Assembly (NCBI GenBank): GCA_963731745.1
Contig: CAVSWT010000002.1
Location: forward strand, 1-64,000
Length of the DNA: 64,000 nucleotides
Source: CAVSWT01 sp963731745
Lineage (GTDB): Bacteria; Bacteroidota; Ignavibacteria; Ignavibacteriales; Ignavibacteriaceae
Direction: 5' to 3'
How positions within the stretch are numbered: position 1 is the stretch's first letter; each line of letters begins with the position of its first letter. The notes beneath the pieces were generated by a model. It was not told the origin of the DNA. It made no database searches and saw nothing but the letters and a program-made list of their open reading frames with translations. Positions 7,936 through 17,493 of the stretch are shown in pieces. A program made the position numbers and the translations under genes.

Positions 7936-8607
7936 TTAAGTTTTTAGAATTTCTTTGGAAAGGTATTCAACTTTTTTATTATCTATAAGCCCGGTTTCTA
8001 TGGCAAATAACACTAATTCCACAGGTGATTTAAAATTCAGCTTTCTCATAATATTTTTTTTGTGAGTGTACAAAGTATGAATGCTTATAAAAAGCTTGTC
8101 AGCGATATCTTTGTTTGAATATCCGGAAGTAATTAATTTTATTACTTCAATTTCACGTTCTCCCAGGTTCAATTGCGAAAAGTCATCTTGCGGATTGATT
8201 TGCTTTTCAATTATTACATCTAAAATTTTATTACAAAAAAATTTCTCACCTTTATGAATGGTGAATAATGCATTTAATATTTCTTCTTTGCCGCACTCTC
8301 TTGAAAGATACCCTTTAACGCCAGCATTGATCGCTTTTAATATATTATCCTTATTTCTATCATTTGAAATAACTAATAATTTAGTTTTTTCTGAGATTTC
8401 GTTGATTTTGGATAATTCATCAATTTCTACAAAATTTGGAATTGAATAATCTACTACGAGAACATCAGGCTTAAATTTTTCTACTTTGTTCCAAAATTCT
8501 AATGCATTGGTTATTTCGCCGGAAAGGTTTAATAACTTATGACTGTTAATAACATATTTAAATCCCTCCCGGATTAAATAACTCGGATTGGCAATTACTA
8601 TATCCAA
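7936..8607 (-). CDS. NarL/FixJ-type response regulator with a degenerate receiver domain
   Basis: 223 residues. Residues 1-115 are a receiver fold with the usual phosphorylatable Asp (D53, VVDYS). The paired acidic residues after strand 1 are replaced by N7-P8, and the conserved Lys of strand 5 is Arg (GYLSR, R103). Residues ~150-215 are a LuxR-type helix-turn-helix (LGEREIEVIKLITSGYSNKDIA, then LFISIHTLYTHKKNIMRKL), which binds DNA. No histidine kinase gene is adjacent. The changed active site suggests weak or absent phosphotransfer, so it may respond to something else or act constitutively. Confidence 0.88.
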   Translation of the reverse strand: MDIVIANPSYLIREGFKYVINSHKLLNLSGEITNALEFWNKVEKFKPDVLVVDYSIPNFVEIDELSKINEISEKTKLLVISNDRNKDNILKAINAGVKGYLSRECGKEEILNALFTIHKGEKFFCNKILDVIIEKQINPQDDFSQLNLGEREIEVIKLITSGYSNKDIADKLFISIHTLYTHKKNIMRKLNFKSPVELVLFAIETGLIDNKKVEYLSKEILKT

Positions 8608-8841
8608 TTTTTAATAATTTCCTACATTTAAATATTATTCTTATTAAGATTAAATATAAATAACCTCAAAGTCTTAGGCAAGTTTGTTTACTTTTCCCAC
8701 AAATTTTAAACTGTATTATATTTTCATATAGATGTAACTTGGTAAAAATCACATAAAAATAATATTGGAAAGAGAATCACAATGCTTATGTATTCATTCT
8801 AATATTTTGAATTCGTATTGAATAATATTAAGGAGTTAAAG

Positions 8842-9405
8842 ATGTATAAAAAATGGATCATGCTAATAATTTCAATTTTGCTTTTAGCAGGTGAAGGATT
8901 CTCCCAGATCGGGCCTAAAGTTGATCTTACTCTTGGTCCGCAAATAGGATTTCAAAAAGCGGGTGATGCTGATAATGGAAAATTAATGTATGGACTCGCA
9001 CTTAGAATTCATGGTGTTCCGTTTATTGGTGTGGAAGGATCCGTAAACTACCGTCAGGAATCTTACTTAAATGATAAAATTACCGTTAGAAGTTACCCAG
9101 TAATGGTAACAGGATTATTATATGTTCTTCCAATGGTTTACGGCGCTGTAGGTTTTGGATGGTATAATACAAAATTCGATTACAGTTCAGATATCAATGA
9201 TGCCGGAATTGCGGATGAAACAAAACAAAAGGTAGGATGGCACTTTGGCGGCGGTGTTCAGCTTCCATTAGGTTTAAATTCGGATAATTATTTGACCGCA
9301 GATATTAGATATGTTTTTCTTAATTATGATTTTGAAGGTGTGCCTGGCAGCGATGTAAATGCTAATTTTTATGTAATTACTGCCGGGATACAATTCGGAT
9401 TATAA
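8842..9405 (+). CDS. Outer-membrane beta-barrel protein, small (OmpW/porin-like fold)
   Basis: The ATG at 8842 is chosen because AAGGAG lies 6 nt upstream and the protein then starts with a clean signal peptide (MYKKWIMLIISILLLAGEGFSQ). An in-frame TTG at 8818 would include that ribosome-binding site. The mature part of about 165 residues alternates hydrophobic and polar residues with many Gly and Tyr and ends in a strand closing with FGL, typical of 8-strand barrels. No specific function is visible. Confidence 0.75.
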   Translation: MYKKWIMLIISILLLAGEGFSQIGPKVDLTLGPQIGFQKAGDADNGKLMYGLALRIHGVPFIGVEGSVNYRQESYLNDKITVRSYPVMVTGLLYVLPMVYGAVGFGWYNTKFDYSSDINDAGIADETKQKVGWHFGGGVQLPLGLNSDNYLTADIRYVFLNYDFEGVPGSDVNANFYVITAGIQFGL

Positions 9406-9416
9406 TTTTTTTTCAT

Positions 9417-9450
9417 TTCTCCCCTTTAACTATTGAAGGGGAGAATTTTT
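9417..9450 (+). terminator. Intrinsic terminator after the beta-barrel gene
   Basis: A perfect 10-bp stem (TTCTCCCCTT at 9417-9426, AAGGGGAGAA at 9436-9445) with a 9-nt loop is followed by five T. It separates two convergent genes. Confidence 0.85.
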
Positions 9451-9458
9451 AATTCGCC

Positions 9459-10325
9459 TTAGTTTTTAATTTTTAACTTAGCTTTCATCGTGGGGGTCTC
9501 TAAGACAAATGCTCTTACCGAAATAGCAGTTATAATAACGATGCCGCCCACTATTGCCATAAATGATGGCACTTCTTTATAAGCCAGAAAAACCCAAACC
9601 GGATTTAATACAGGTTCAATCATTGAAATTAATGAAGCCTCAATTGCGTATACTCTTTTCAATCCATAGCTGAAAATTGCATAGGCAATTCCTATTTGCA
9701 GGATGCCAAGATATGATACCATTCCAAAATCTGTAATGCTTAAAATTCTAATATCAAACAGAGATGGGAAACAAATTAACATCAGCAGAATATTGCCATA
9801 GAATATAGCGCTGAATTGATATTCATTTTTGTTTTTTCTCATACCTAAAAGAAAAGCTGCAAAAGCTACTCCTGAAAGCAACGCAAGCAGGTTTCCAGTT
9901 AAATGTCCTGGAGTTAGTTCACCCATAAAAAACAATGTCATACCCAAAAAACAAATAATAATTGTTATGATATTTATTTTTTCGTAACGAGTTTTGTTGA
10001 TGATCGGTTCAAAGATTAAAACATAAATTGGTGCAGTGTATTGCAGAAATATAGCATTTGCTGCGGTTGTCATTTTGGTCGATATTACAAAAAGCACTAA
10101 AACCGCTGCATAAGTAAAAGCATTAAGGAATGTAAATCCGTTGGCGTAAAAAACGGTTTTGCGGAATAAAATTGCGAAAACTATAGCCGCAAAAAAAGAT
10201 CTGAAAAATGAAATCTGAATTGCGTTTAAGGTAACAAGCTTAATAAACATGCCGCCTGTACTCCACAGCATTGCAGCGGCTAATACGGCTAATAATCCTT
10301 TTTGATGTTCGCTAAGTTGAGACAT
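9459..10325 (-). CDS. DMT-superfamily (EamA) permease
   Basis: 288 residues with about ten hydrophobic segments arranged as two EamA repeats. The first begins near residue 12 (LLAVLAAAMLWSTGGMFIKL) and the second near residue 148 (LLALLSGVAFAAFLLGMRKN). Members export amino acids or other small metabolites across the inner membrane; the substrate cannot be told from sequence. The N-terminus is cytosolic and short. It is divergent from the deacetylase gene at 10426. Confidence 0.85.
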   Translation of the reverse strand: MSQLSEHQKGLLAVLAAAMLWSTGGMFIKLVTLNAIQISFFRSFFAAIVFAILFRKTVFYANGFTFLNAFTYAAVLVLFVISTKMTTAANAIFLQYTAPIYVLIFEPIINKTRYEKINIITIIICFLGMTLFFMGELTPGHLTGNLLALLSGVAFAAFLLGMRKNKNEYQFSAIFYGNILLMLICFPSLFDIRILSITDFGMVSYLGILQIGIAYAIFSYGLKRVYAIEASLISMIEPVLNPVWVFLAYKEVPSFMAIVGGIVIITAISVRAFVLETPTMKAKLKIKN

Positions 10326-10425
10326 GATTATTTTTTAATTCAAAAATTGGACACTAATTTAAGAAATCTTTGTTGAATTCTTTTTAAATTGGGTATAAAT
10401 CTTTTACCAAATACAGAAATACTTT

Positions 10426-11064
10426 TTGAAGAAATATTTTTATAATCCGCCGTCTATTTTAAAGCAATTATTTAAAGATTATGCCTGGGAAACTCAAAAT
10501 AATAAAATCCTTTTGACTTTCGATGATGGGCCTACAAATAAAACCACAGAAACAATTTTAAAATTTCTGAATCATCAAAAAATTAAATCCGCTTTTTTTT
10601 GTGTGGGAGAAAACTGTAAAAATAATTCAGAGCTTACTTCAATAATGATAGGTGAAAATCATTTGATAGGGAATCATACTTTTCATCATAAAAAATTGAT
10701 TGGTTTATCTGAGAAGGAAAGCAAATTAGAATTAGAATCATTTAATAGTTTGCTTCTTGAGCAGCATAATTACCATGTAAAATTTTTTCGTCCGCCGCAT
10801 GGTAAATTTAATTTATCTACATCAAAATTAATGAAGCAAACAAAGTTGAAAAATGTTATGTGGTCCCTGCTGACATATGATTATAAAAATGATTTAAATC
10901 TTGTTAAATTTGTAGTTCAAAATTATCTAAAACAAAACTCAATAATTGTTTTGCACGATAGCATAAAATCGAAAGCTATTATAATCGATTCAATAAAAAT
11001 TATTTTAGAAGAAGCCGCTAAAAAAGGATTTCAAATTGGAGAACCCGCGGAATGCTTGAAGTAA
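10426..11064 (+). CDS. NodB-type polysaccharide deacetylase
   Basis: 212 residues starting at TTG 10426. All NodB motifs are present: TFDDGP (metal Asp and catalytic Asp, 31-36), HTFHH (metal His pair, 85-89), RPPHG and the late His in VLHDS. Such enzymes remove N- or O-acetyl groups from glycans. There is no clear signal peptide, so it may act at the cytosolic face or on a lipid-linked substrate. Its 3' end overlaps the GT2 gene by 13 bases, so the two are translationally coupled. The NodB-plus-membrane-GT2 pairing recalls NodB/NodC and PgaB/PgaC systems. Confidence 0.88.
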   Translation: MKKYFYNPPSILKQLFKDYAWETQNNKILLTFDDGPTNKTTETILKFLNHQKIKSAFFCVGENCKNNSELTSIMIGENHLIGNHTFHHKKLIGLSEKESKLELESFNSLLLEQHNYHVKFFRPPHGKFNLSTSKLMKQTKLKNVMWSLLTYDYKNDLNLVKFVVQNYLKQNSIIVLHDSIKSKAIIIDSIKIILEEAAKKGFQIGEPAECLK

Positions 11065-12143
11065 TTTTTCTAATAGTATTAAGCGGTTACTTTATTCAAT
11101 CGGTGCTTTTTATAATCGGCGTCAGTAAGAAATTTCCTAAAATTAACGAAGAAGAATTTCCTACAGCAACTGTGATTGTGGCCGCACGAAATGAGCAGGA
11201 TAATATTGAGAGATGTTTAATTTCACTGGATAAATTAATTTATCCGGAAGGAAAACTTGAAATTATTATTGTTGATGATAAATCAACAGATGATACAGGA
11301 AAAATTATTGATGATTTTATTTCCGGCAAAAATAAATTCAAAAAAATTATCACTAAAAAAGAAATTGGAAAATTAATCGGGAAAATGAACGCGCTGGCAA
11401 ATGCGATTGATATAGCGAAAGGTGAAATAATTTTAACGACTGACGCTGATTGTGAAGTTCAGCCGAAATGGGCTTATACCATTGCCTCCTACTATCAAAA
11501 AGATGTTGCAATCGTAAACGGTTTTACTACGCAGCTTGCTTTTGATAATTTCAGCGGTGTGCAGAGTATAGATTTTATTTATTTGTTGTTCGTTGCATCC
11601 GGCACTATAAATATAGGTGTTCCAATCAGCTGCATTGGAAATAATATGTCATACCGTAAAAAAGCTTATGATGAAATTGGAGGCTATGAAAATTTACCTT
11701 TTAGTGTTACAGAAGATTTTAGTCTTCTAAATGCAATAAACAAATTAAAAAAATATGAAATTATATTTCCTTTAGATAAGGAATCTTTAATCACTTCAAA
11801 GCCATGCAAAAGCATTAAAAGTCTGTACCGTCAAAAAAAACGATGGTCTGTGGGCGGGTTAGGTGTGCCTATTAGCGGTTACTTAATTATGACCTGGGGT
11901 TTCCTAACTAACATTTGTGTTTTGCTTACTCCTTTTTTCTATTCAACCATTTGGCTTTATTTAGTTTTCTTTAAAATATTAACTGATTTTTTTGTGCTAT
12001 ATAGTGTTCACAATAATTTAGGGATAACTAAGAATTTAAAGTATTTTTTATCATACCAGATTTATTATACGTTATATGTTATTGCAACACCATTCATGCT
12101 TTTACTGGATAGAAAAGTCGTTTGGAAGGGAAGGGAACTTTAA
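11052..12143 (+). CDS. Membrane glycosyltransferase, family 2 (processive-synthase-like)
   Basis: 363 residues. A short N-terminal transmembrane helix precedes a GT-A domain with TVIVAARNEQDN, IIVDDKSTDDT, the DxD-type TTDADCE, the acidic TEDFSLL and RQKKRW (a QxxRW-like motif). Three hydrophobic helices close the protein (~275-355). Family 2 enzymes of this layout make polysaccharides such as N-acetylglucosamine polymers or extend lipid-linked sugars at the inner membrane. It overlaps both neighbours, within a run of five same-strand genes, and the adjacent deacetylase suggests an N-acetylated product. Confidence 0.88.
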   Translation: MLEVIFLIVLSGYFIQSVLFIIGVSKKFPKINEEEFPTATVIVAARNEQDNIERCLISLDKLIYPEGKLEIIIVDDKSTDDTGKIIDDFISGKNKFKKIITKKEIGKLIGKMNALANAIDIAKGEIILTTDADCEVQPKWAYTIASYYQKDVAIVNGFTTQLAFDNFSGVQSIDFIYLLFVASGTINIGVPISCIGNNMSYRKKAYDEIGGYENLPFSVTEDFSLLNAINKLKKYEIIFPLDKESLITSKPCKSIKSLYRQKKRWSVGGLGVPISGYLIMTWGFLTNICVLLTPFFYSTIWLYLVFFKILTDFFVLYSVHNNLGITKNLKYFLSYQIYYTLYVIATPFMLLLDRKVVWKGREL

Positions 12144-13132
12144 TGCTGCTTCTCTGCAATTACTATTTGACTTATAGATGTAATGCTTACTGCGAGTTTT
12201 GCCATTTCGGGTTTCATGAAAACTTTAAAGACACTCCTTATGCAAATCTTGAAGATTTTAAATCAAATGTAAAACAGCTCGCTGATTTGGGAGTTAAATT
12301 TATTGATCTCACAGGCGGAGAACCTCTTCTTCATAAAGAGATACATTTAATGGCAGCTTTTGCAAAAAGTTTGAAGATGCAGACAAGCATTACAACAAAT
12401 GGTTTGCTTTATCCAAAATTTGCAGAGAGATTAGCCGGGAATATAAACCTGTTGCATTTTTCTTTAGATTCACCAGACGAAGAAGAGCATAATAAAATAA
12501 GAAAAGTAAATTGTTACAATTCAGTTTTAAAAAGTATTGATATAGCAAAATCGTTAGGCGAATTTCCTGATATACTTTTTACTGTAACAAATCAGACTTA
12601 TAGAAAATTACCGCGCATGTATGATTTAGCCGTCAAGAATGATCTTGTTTTAATGGTTAATCCAGTATTCTCTTATTTCGGAAATCCGGGCTTAAGCAAT
12701 GAAGCGTTAGATTATATTGAAGAGTATGTTGAAGGCAAAGCAGATATTTATTTGAATAATGCCTTTATAAAATTAAGGCGGAATGGTGGTAACAACATTG
12801 AAGATCCAAGCTGTAAAGCTGTTAGCAGAGTTGTAGTTATTTCCCCGAACAACGAAATAATTTTACCATGTTACCATTTCAGAAATGAATTAATCAAAAT
12901 CGATAAGCCTATAAAAGAAATAAGAGATTCGGAGAAGATAAAGTATTTCAAAAAGATGGAAGGCAGATTTGATTTTTGTAAAGGATGTACAGTGAATTGT
13001 TATTTTGAGCCTTCATTTGCATTCCCGACAAACCTATATTCAATTTTAAGTTTGCCATCAAAATTTAAATACAGCTACCAAAAGCTCATCAAACAAAAGC
13101 TCAAAAAATCTTCCCACATATTAAATCATTAA
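12143..13132 (+). CDS. Radical SAM protein with a SPASM-like C-terminal cysteine cluster
   Basis: Start chosen at ATG 12143, which forms a TAATG overlap with the GT2 stop and has AGGGAA upstream; a TTG at 12122 is also in frame. The N-terminus carries CNAYCEFC, the 4Fe-4S ligand set of radical SAM enzymes. DLTGGEPLLH matches the SAM-binding GGE motif and TTNG follows. Late cysteines (SCKAVS, LPCYHF, FCKGCTVNCYFEP) could hold a second cluster. Substrate unknown. Its place between a glycosyltransferase and a DUF1207-like protein suggests modification of a lipid or glycan rather than a peptide, but this is inference. Confidence 0.85.
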   Translation: MLLLCNYYLTYRCNAYCEFCHFGFHENFKDTPYANLEDFKSNVKQLADLGVKFIDLTGGEPLLHKEIHLMAAFAKSLKMQTSITTNGLLYPKFAERLAGNINLLHFSLDSPDEEEHNKIRKVNCYNSVLKSIDIAKSLGEFPDILFTVTNQTYRKLPRMYDLAVKNDLVLMVNPVFSYFGNPGLSNEALDYIEEYVEGKADIYLNNAFIKLRRNGGNNIEDPSCKAVSRVVVISPNNEIILPCYHFRNELIKIDKPIKEIRDSEKIKYFKKMEGRFDFCKGCTVNCYFEPSFAFPTNLYSILSLPSKFKYSYQKLIKQKLKKSSHILNH

Positions 13133-13133
13133 G

Positions 13134-13961
13134 ATGAAAAAAAATCATATTGTATTTTATTTATTAATAGCTGCATCAACCGTTTTTTCTCAGTCGAAAA
13201 AAGAATGGTTCCCGGATGAGCTTAATATTCAGCCCTTTACTGCAAATCATTTGGAGCCAAAAGCGGGATTCGGCTATTTAATTGGCGAAAGAAATATTGA
13301 GCTAGATATCGGAACCTCTTCAGATTTTTATCATTATGTAATTGATAACAAAACTTTTTCATTTGGCGGTGACTTATTCACTTTCACAAAACTTAGAGGT
13401 GAATCAGATTTTCATTTTCCAGTTGAAGCAATTGACTATCTTTTTGGCGTAAATGCTGGTTATAAAATTGTAAATGATAAAAATGAATGGGGCGCAAGAT
13501 TTAGATTAAGCCATATAAGTGCACATTTTGTGGATGGCCAATACGATTATGCAAATAATATGTGGCGTAACGGAAAAACTCCATGGGTTTACAGCCGCGA
13601 GTTTATGGAACTTTTTCCTTATTATAAAATCAATACCTTCAGAATGTACGCCGGACTGACTTATATTTTTCATGTCAAACCTGATTTTATTGGCAAAGGA
13701 ATTTATCAACTTGGGTTTGATTATTTCTTACCGGAATTATTTGATGTTTCAACTTCACCATTTGTTGCTTATGATTTTAAGCTTCAAAAAATTGGTGAAT
13801 ACAGCGGAAGCAATATTTTAAGTGTGGGTTTTAAATTCGGGAAATACGATAAAAAAGGATTTAGTATTTTATATTCATATTACTCGGGTAAAAGTATACA
13901 TGGTGAATATTTTGATTTGAATGAACATTATTCTACAATTGGATTTAATTTGGATTTATAA
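13134..13961 (+). CDS. DUF1207-like outer-membrane protein
   Basis: 275 residues with a signal peptide (cleavage near VFSQ). The mature protein shows alternating strands and Tyr/Phe-rich ends, and closes with YFDLNEHYSTIGFNLDL, which resembles the end of DUF1207 proteins as I remember them. FRLSHISAHFVDG is a further conserved-looking block. It starts one base after the radical SAM stop codon and its own stop overlaps the next start (TAATG), so it is part of the same operon. Role unknown. Confidence 0.78.
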   Translation: MKKNHIVFYLLIAASTVFSQSKKEWFPDELNIQPFTANHLEPKAGFGYLIGERNIELDIGTSSDFYHYVIDNKTFSFGGDLFTFTKLRGESDFHFPVEAIDYLFGVNAGYKIVNDKNEWGARFRLSHISAHFVDGQYDYANNMWRNGKTPWVYSREFMELFPYYKINTFRMYAGLTYIFHVKPDFIGKGIYQLGFDYFLPELFDVSTSPFVAYDFKLQKIGEYSGSNILSVGFKFGKYDKKGFSILYSYYSGKSIHGEYFDLNEHYSTIGFNLDL

Positions 13962-14977
13962 TGCCTGAAGAAAATTTAGAAGAACAATATTTTACAGACA
14001 CATTCGAGTCAAAAAAGGCTCGCAAAAAAAATAATTATCTGCTGCACATAGGTCTTTTTATTCTCACATTTATAACCACTACAATTGCCGGTGCTCAATG
14101 GCTTCAGGGTATGGAAATTCCTTTCGAGCTTGAATTTTTATTAAAAGGACTTCCATATTCTATATCAATTTTATTTATCATTACCTGCCATGAATTTGGA
14201 CATTATTTTGCGGCACGATATCACAAAGTTGATGCTACGCTTCCATATTATATTCCATTTCCGCCAATCCCGGCATTTATTAATTTTGGGACTATGGGTG
14301 CAGTTATTAGAACGCGTTCACCTATTTACACAAAGAAGGCTATGTTTGATATCGGAGTGGCTGGCCCGCTATCAGGATTTATCGCATGTCTCATAGTACT
14401 TATATATGGTTTTACTCATATACCCGGTATAGAATATATCATTTCCATACACCCTAATTATTTGGATCCAAATTTTGCAAGCCAGGGAGGCGCTCTTCAA
14501 TTTGGGAATACCATTTTATTTTCATTTTTTAAAATGATATTTGTTAATCCTCATCAATTTTTTCCACCAATGACAGAAGTTTATCATTATCCATTCCTAT
14601 GCGTCGGCTGGTTCGGTATGTTAATAACAGCGATGAACATGATACCGATTGGTCAGCTGGACGGCGGACATATCAGCTATACAATTTTCGGTGGAGAAAA
14701 TCATTACAAAATTGCTGTTATAAGTTTTAGCATTTTGTTTATTTTGGGAATTGCAGGATTGGTAGAGTTAATTTTGCAACAAGATTTGGGCTTTGGCTGG
14801 ATGGGCTGGCTTTTTTGGGCTTTGATTTTATTTTTTGTTATTAAAATTAAACATCCGGCAATTCCTGACTACTCTGAATTGGACTCGAAAAGAAAAATTT
14901 TGGGTTATATTAGTTTTTTCATTTTTATAATTTCATTTTCACCAATTCCATTATCTGTAAGTTCATATAATTTCTAA
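13961..14977 (+). CDS. Site-2 protease family (M50) membrane metalloprotease
   Basis: 338 residues. HEFGH (77-81) is the zinc motif HExxH in a transmembrane helix, and NMIPIGQLDGGH supplies the third ligand Asp in the S2P pattern. Several further hydrophobic segments surround these. A conserved YYIPFPP loop and FGTMGAVIRTRSP follow the first motif, as in the EGY/S2P subgroup without a PDZ domain. Such proteases cleave substrates within the membrane. It is the last gene of the deacetylase-GT2-radical SAM-DUF1207 run, overlapping the previous stop. Confidence 0.9.
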   Translation: MPEENLEEQYFTDTFESKKARKKNNYLLHIGLFILTFITTTIAGAQWLQGMEIPFELEFLLKGLPYSISILFIITCHEFGHYFAARYHKVDATLPYYIPFPPIPAFINFGTMGAVIRTRSPIYTKKAMFDIGVAGPLSGFIACLIVLIYGFTHIPGIEYIISIHPNYLDPNFASQGGALQFGNTILFSFFKMIFVNPHQFFPPMTEVYHYPFLCVGWFGMLITAMNMIPIGQLDGGHISYTIFGGENHYKIAVISFSILFILGIAGLVELILQQDLGFGWMGWLFWALILFFVIKIKHPAIPDYSELDSKRKILGYISFFIFIISFSPIPLSVSSYNF

Positions 14978-15034
14978 TAATTATGGATATTTTTTTACCT
15001 TGTTGAGTTTTATTTATAAAGCAATATTTAATTC

Positions 15035-15826
15035 ATGAAAAAATTATTATTTCTCTTAATTCCCATCATCTTAATCGGGGGATGCGAAAAAGATTTTAAT
15101 TCAGTTGTAGATAATGAAATTTCAAATTATCAAGTTACCGGAGTTTCATCATTTAAAGATTTCGCCTACTTTCCGGGTGACTCGTCACTAACTTTATTTG
15201 TACGTATTCAATCTTTTGAAAATGTATCTAGAGTTTATTTCAATATCTTTTCTTCTGAATCCAAACAATTAAATTCATCTCCAATTGATTTGTATGATGA
15301 CGGAAACACTTCCGCTCACGGAGATTTTACTGCTAATGATGGAACCTTCTCGAACAGATTTCCTTTAAGTCAGTCATATCCTATAGGAATTTATAGTGTT
15401 GAATATTTTGTTACTGCTAAAGATGGACGTACTAGTAAAGCAGCTGTGCAACAATTTAATTATGATAATGGACAGACAAATGTCGCTCCGGTAATTTCGG
15501 ATTTAATTGCTCCGGACACAATCAATGTTGTTGATTCCATGGTAGTTTTTCTTTCAATTAAAGCTGCGGATGAAAATGGACTGAGCGATATTAAAACAGT
15601 TAGCTTCTTAAGCCATAAACCTGACTCAACAATCAATGGCCCAATTCAATTGCTTGATGATGGCGGATCTGTTTCCGGTGATCAAACTGCTGGTGATGGT
15701 ATTTATTCGGTATTAATTTTAGTTGCTCCTTCAAATCAAAAGGGAACATATCGTTTTGAATTCCAGGCACAGGATAGAAGAAATGCAGTTAGTAATATTA
15801 TCAATCATAATGTAGTTATTAAATGA
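15035..15826 (+). CDS. Lipoprotein with two Ig-like repeats
   Basis: 263 residues. The signal peptide ends at a lipobox (LIGGC). The mature part has two related modules, each ending in a turn of the type DDG...GD..A.DGT(I/F)(Y/F)S, around residues 85-115 and 205-230. These are beta-sandwich modules seen in secreted proteins of this group. Its stop overlaps the next start (ATGA). It probably works with the following cargo and PorV-like proteins at the cell surface. Confidence 0.75.
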   Translation: MKKLLFLLIPIILIGGCEKDFNSVVDNEISNYQVTGVSSFKDFAYFPGDSSLTLFVRIQSFENVSRVYFNIFSSESKQLNSSPIDLYDDGNTSAHGDFTANDGTFSNRFPLSQSYPIGIYSVEYFVTAKDGRTSKAAVQQFNYDNGQTNVAPVISDLIAPDTINVVDSMVVFLSIKAADENGLSDIKTVSFLSHKPDSTINGPIQLLDDGGSVSGDQTAGDGIYSVLILVAPSNQKGTYRFEFQAQDRRNAVSNIINHNVVIK

Positions 15827-17400
15827 TTAAAAAATATTTTTCAGCGCTTGCTATAATTATGATCTTGTCTAATTTTGTTTATCCTCAAACAATTCCAAAC
15901 CAATTTCAATTAAACGACGCTAAACGATTAGGAAAATCATTGGAAAGTTCTACTCCGGTGAGTAATAGTATTTCCGATATTTTAACAATTGGAGATACAA
16001 TCTTACTCGGGACAAGCCGTGGTTTGAGCATCTCAACAAATAATGGCGATACATGGGAAAATTATTATCAAACAAACGAATTCTCTGAAGATGGAATTTC
16101 AGCTATAAATTATAATAAATTGACTAATACAATCTGGACTGCAACTGCCAGAGCATTTGATGAAGATGTAGATATGGGTACAGGCTTACATTATTCAACT
16201 GATCTCGGAAAGACCTGGACAAATATTCCGCAGCCTGTTGATGCTGAAGGCGATTCATTGTTTGCATACGGGATAAACGACGGCACCAATCTTCCCTTGA
16301 TTTACGCTTTGCCTGTAACAGTCCCACAGCAAAATATTACTTACGACATTGCATTTACTCCTGGAACAATATGGATTGCTTCTTGGTCTAGCGGATTAAG
16401 AAAAAGCACTGATAAAGGACAAACCTGGCAAAGAGTACTTCTTCCCTCGGATAAGTCGAATAGCTTAACTCTAACAGATACAGTTAAGTACCAATTAAGA
16501 CCAAAAACCGGTAAAGATGGTAATTTAAATCATGAAGGATTTTCAATCATTACAACTAATGATTCCACTTTATATGTAGGTACAGCTGCAGGCATAAACA
16601 AATCAACTGATGGGGGAATTACCTGGAAAAAATTCAGCCATCAAAATCAGTCAAACCCGATAAGTGGAAATTTTGTTGTTGCACTTGGTTACAACCAATA
16701 TAATAATACTATTTGGGGAGCTACCTGGGTTGCAGAAGATAATCAAGAATTTTATGGTGTTAGTTATACATCTGATGGCGGCAGCAATTGGCAAACTGCT
16801 TTGAATGGAGAGAAGGTTCACAACTTCGGATTTAAATTTAATGATGTTATAAGCGCGGCTGACAATGGAGCTTTTCGTTCTTCAAATATTGGAGTAAGCT
16901 GGATTTTACCTAATTCAATTGTGGACAATAAAACATCTAATAGAATTGACAACGGAGTAGCATTTTATGCAGCATCTTCAAATAATAATTTTGTGTGGCT
17001 AGGCTCGAATAACGGACTCGCAAGATTGGAAGAAACCCAAGGTATTATGTGGGTAGGAGATTGGACAGTTTATTTTGCATCTCAAAGTTTATCTTCATCA
17101 AAAGAAACTCATGCATTCCCAAATCCTTTTTCTCCAAGATTGGATAAATTGAGCATTAAATACAGTACAGGCGGCAAAAGCGCAAAAGTAACAATTAGAG
17201 TTTTTAATTTTTCAATGAATTATGTGTCAACAATAATCCAAAATGCTGATAGAAGTGAAACTGGCAAAGGTTCCGGAATTATTGATTATTGGGATGGTAG
17301 AGATGCTTCGGGAAACATAGTTCCTAACGGAGTATATTTTTATCGGGTTGAAGTTGGATCTGATGAGCCGGTATACGGAAAAATTTTAGTATTAAATTGA
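15823..17400 (+). CDS. Secreted Asp-box (sortilin/BNR-like) propeller protein with FlgD-like C-terminal domain
   Basis: 525 residues. A signal peptide (cleaved near VYPQ) precedes a beta-propeller with at least five Asp-box motifs (STNNGDTW, STDLGKTW, STDKGQTW, STDGGITW, TSDGGSNW). The last ~95 residues (FPNPFSPRLDKLSIKY ... VPNGVYFYRVEVG) form a FlgD/T9SS-like sorting or anchoring domain. Asp-box propellers bind or process glycans or proteins; here the ligand is unknown. Start and preceding stop overlap as ATGA. Two PorV-type proteins follow, consistent with export by type IX secretion. Confidence 0.82.
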   Translation: MIKKYFSALAIIMILSNFVYPQTIPNQFQLNDAKRLGKSLESSTPVSNSISDILTIGDTILLGTSRGLSISTNNGDTWENYYQTNEFSEDGISAINYNKLTNTIWTATARAFDEDVDMGTGLHYSTDLGKTWTNIPQPVDAEGDSLFAYGINDGTNLPLIYALPVTVPQQNITYDIAFTPGTIWIASWSSGLRKSTDKGQTWQRVLLPSDKSNSLTLTDTVKYQLRPKTGKDGNLNHEGFSIITTNDSTLYVGTAAGINKSTDGGITWKKFSHQNQSNPISGNFVVALGYNQYNNTIWGATWVAEDNQEFYGVSYTSDGGSNWQTALNGEKVHNFGFKFNDVISAADNGAFRSSNIGVSWILPNSIVDNKTSNRIDNGVAFYAASSNNNFVWLGSNNGLARLEETQGIMWVGDWTVYFASQSLSSSKETHAFPNPFSPRLDKLSIKYSTGGKSAKVTIRVFNFSMNYVSTIIQNADRSETGKGSGIIDYWDGRDASGNIVPNGVYFYRVEVGSDEPVYGKILVLN

Positions 17401-17493
17401 GTTCATGTTCAAGTGTAAGTTCAAGTAATATAAATCTTAAACTAAAACTTAATTATGAACTTGTACTTTTATAAGAGGTTTAGTTGAGAGAAA

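Noticed and set aside
17401..17470. Inverted repeat AAGTTCA/TGAACTT after the Asp-box cargo gene
   Set aside because: The arms are far apart and no T run follows; too weak to call as a terminator or regulatory site.
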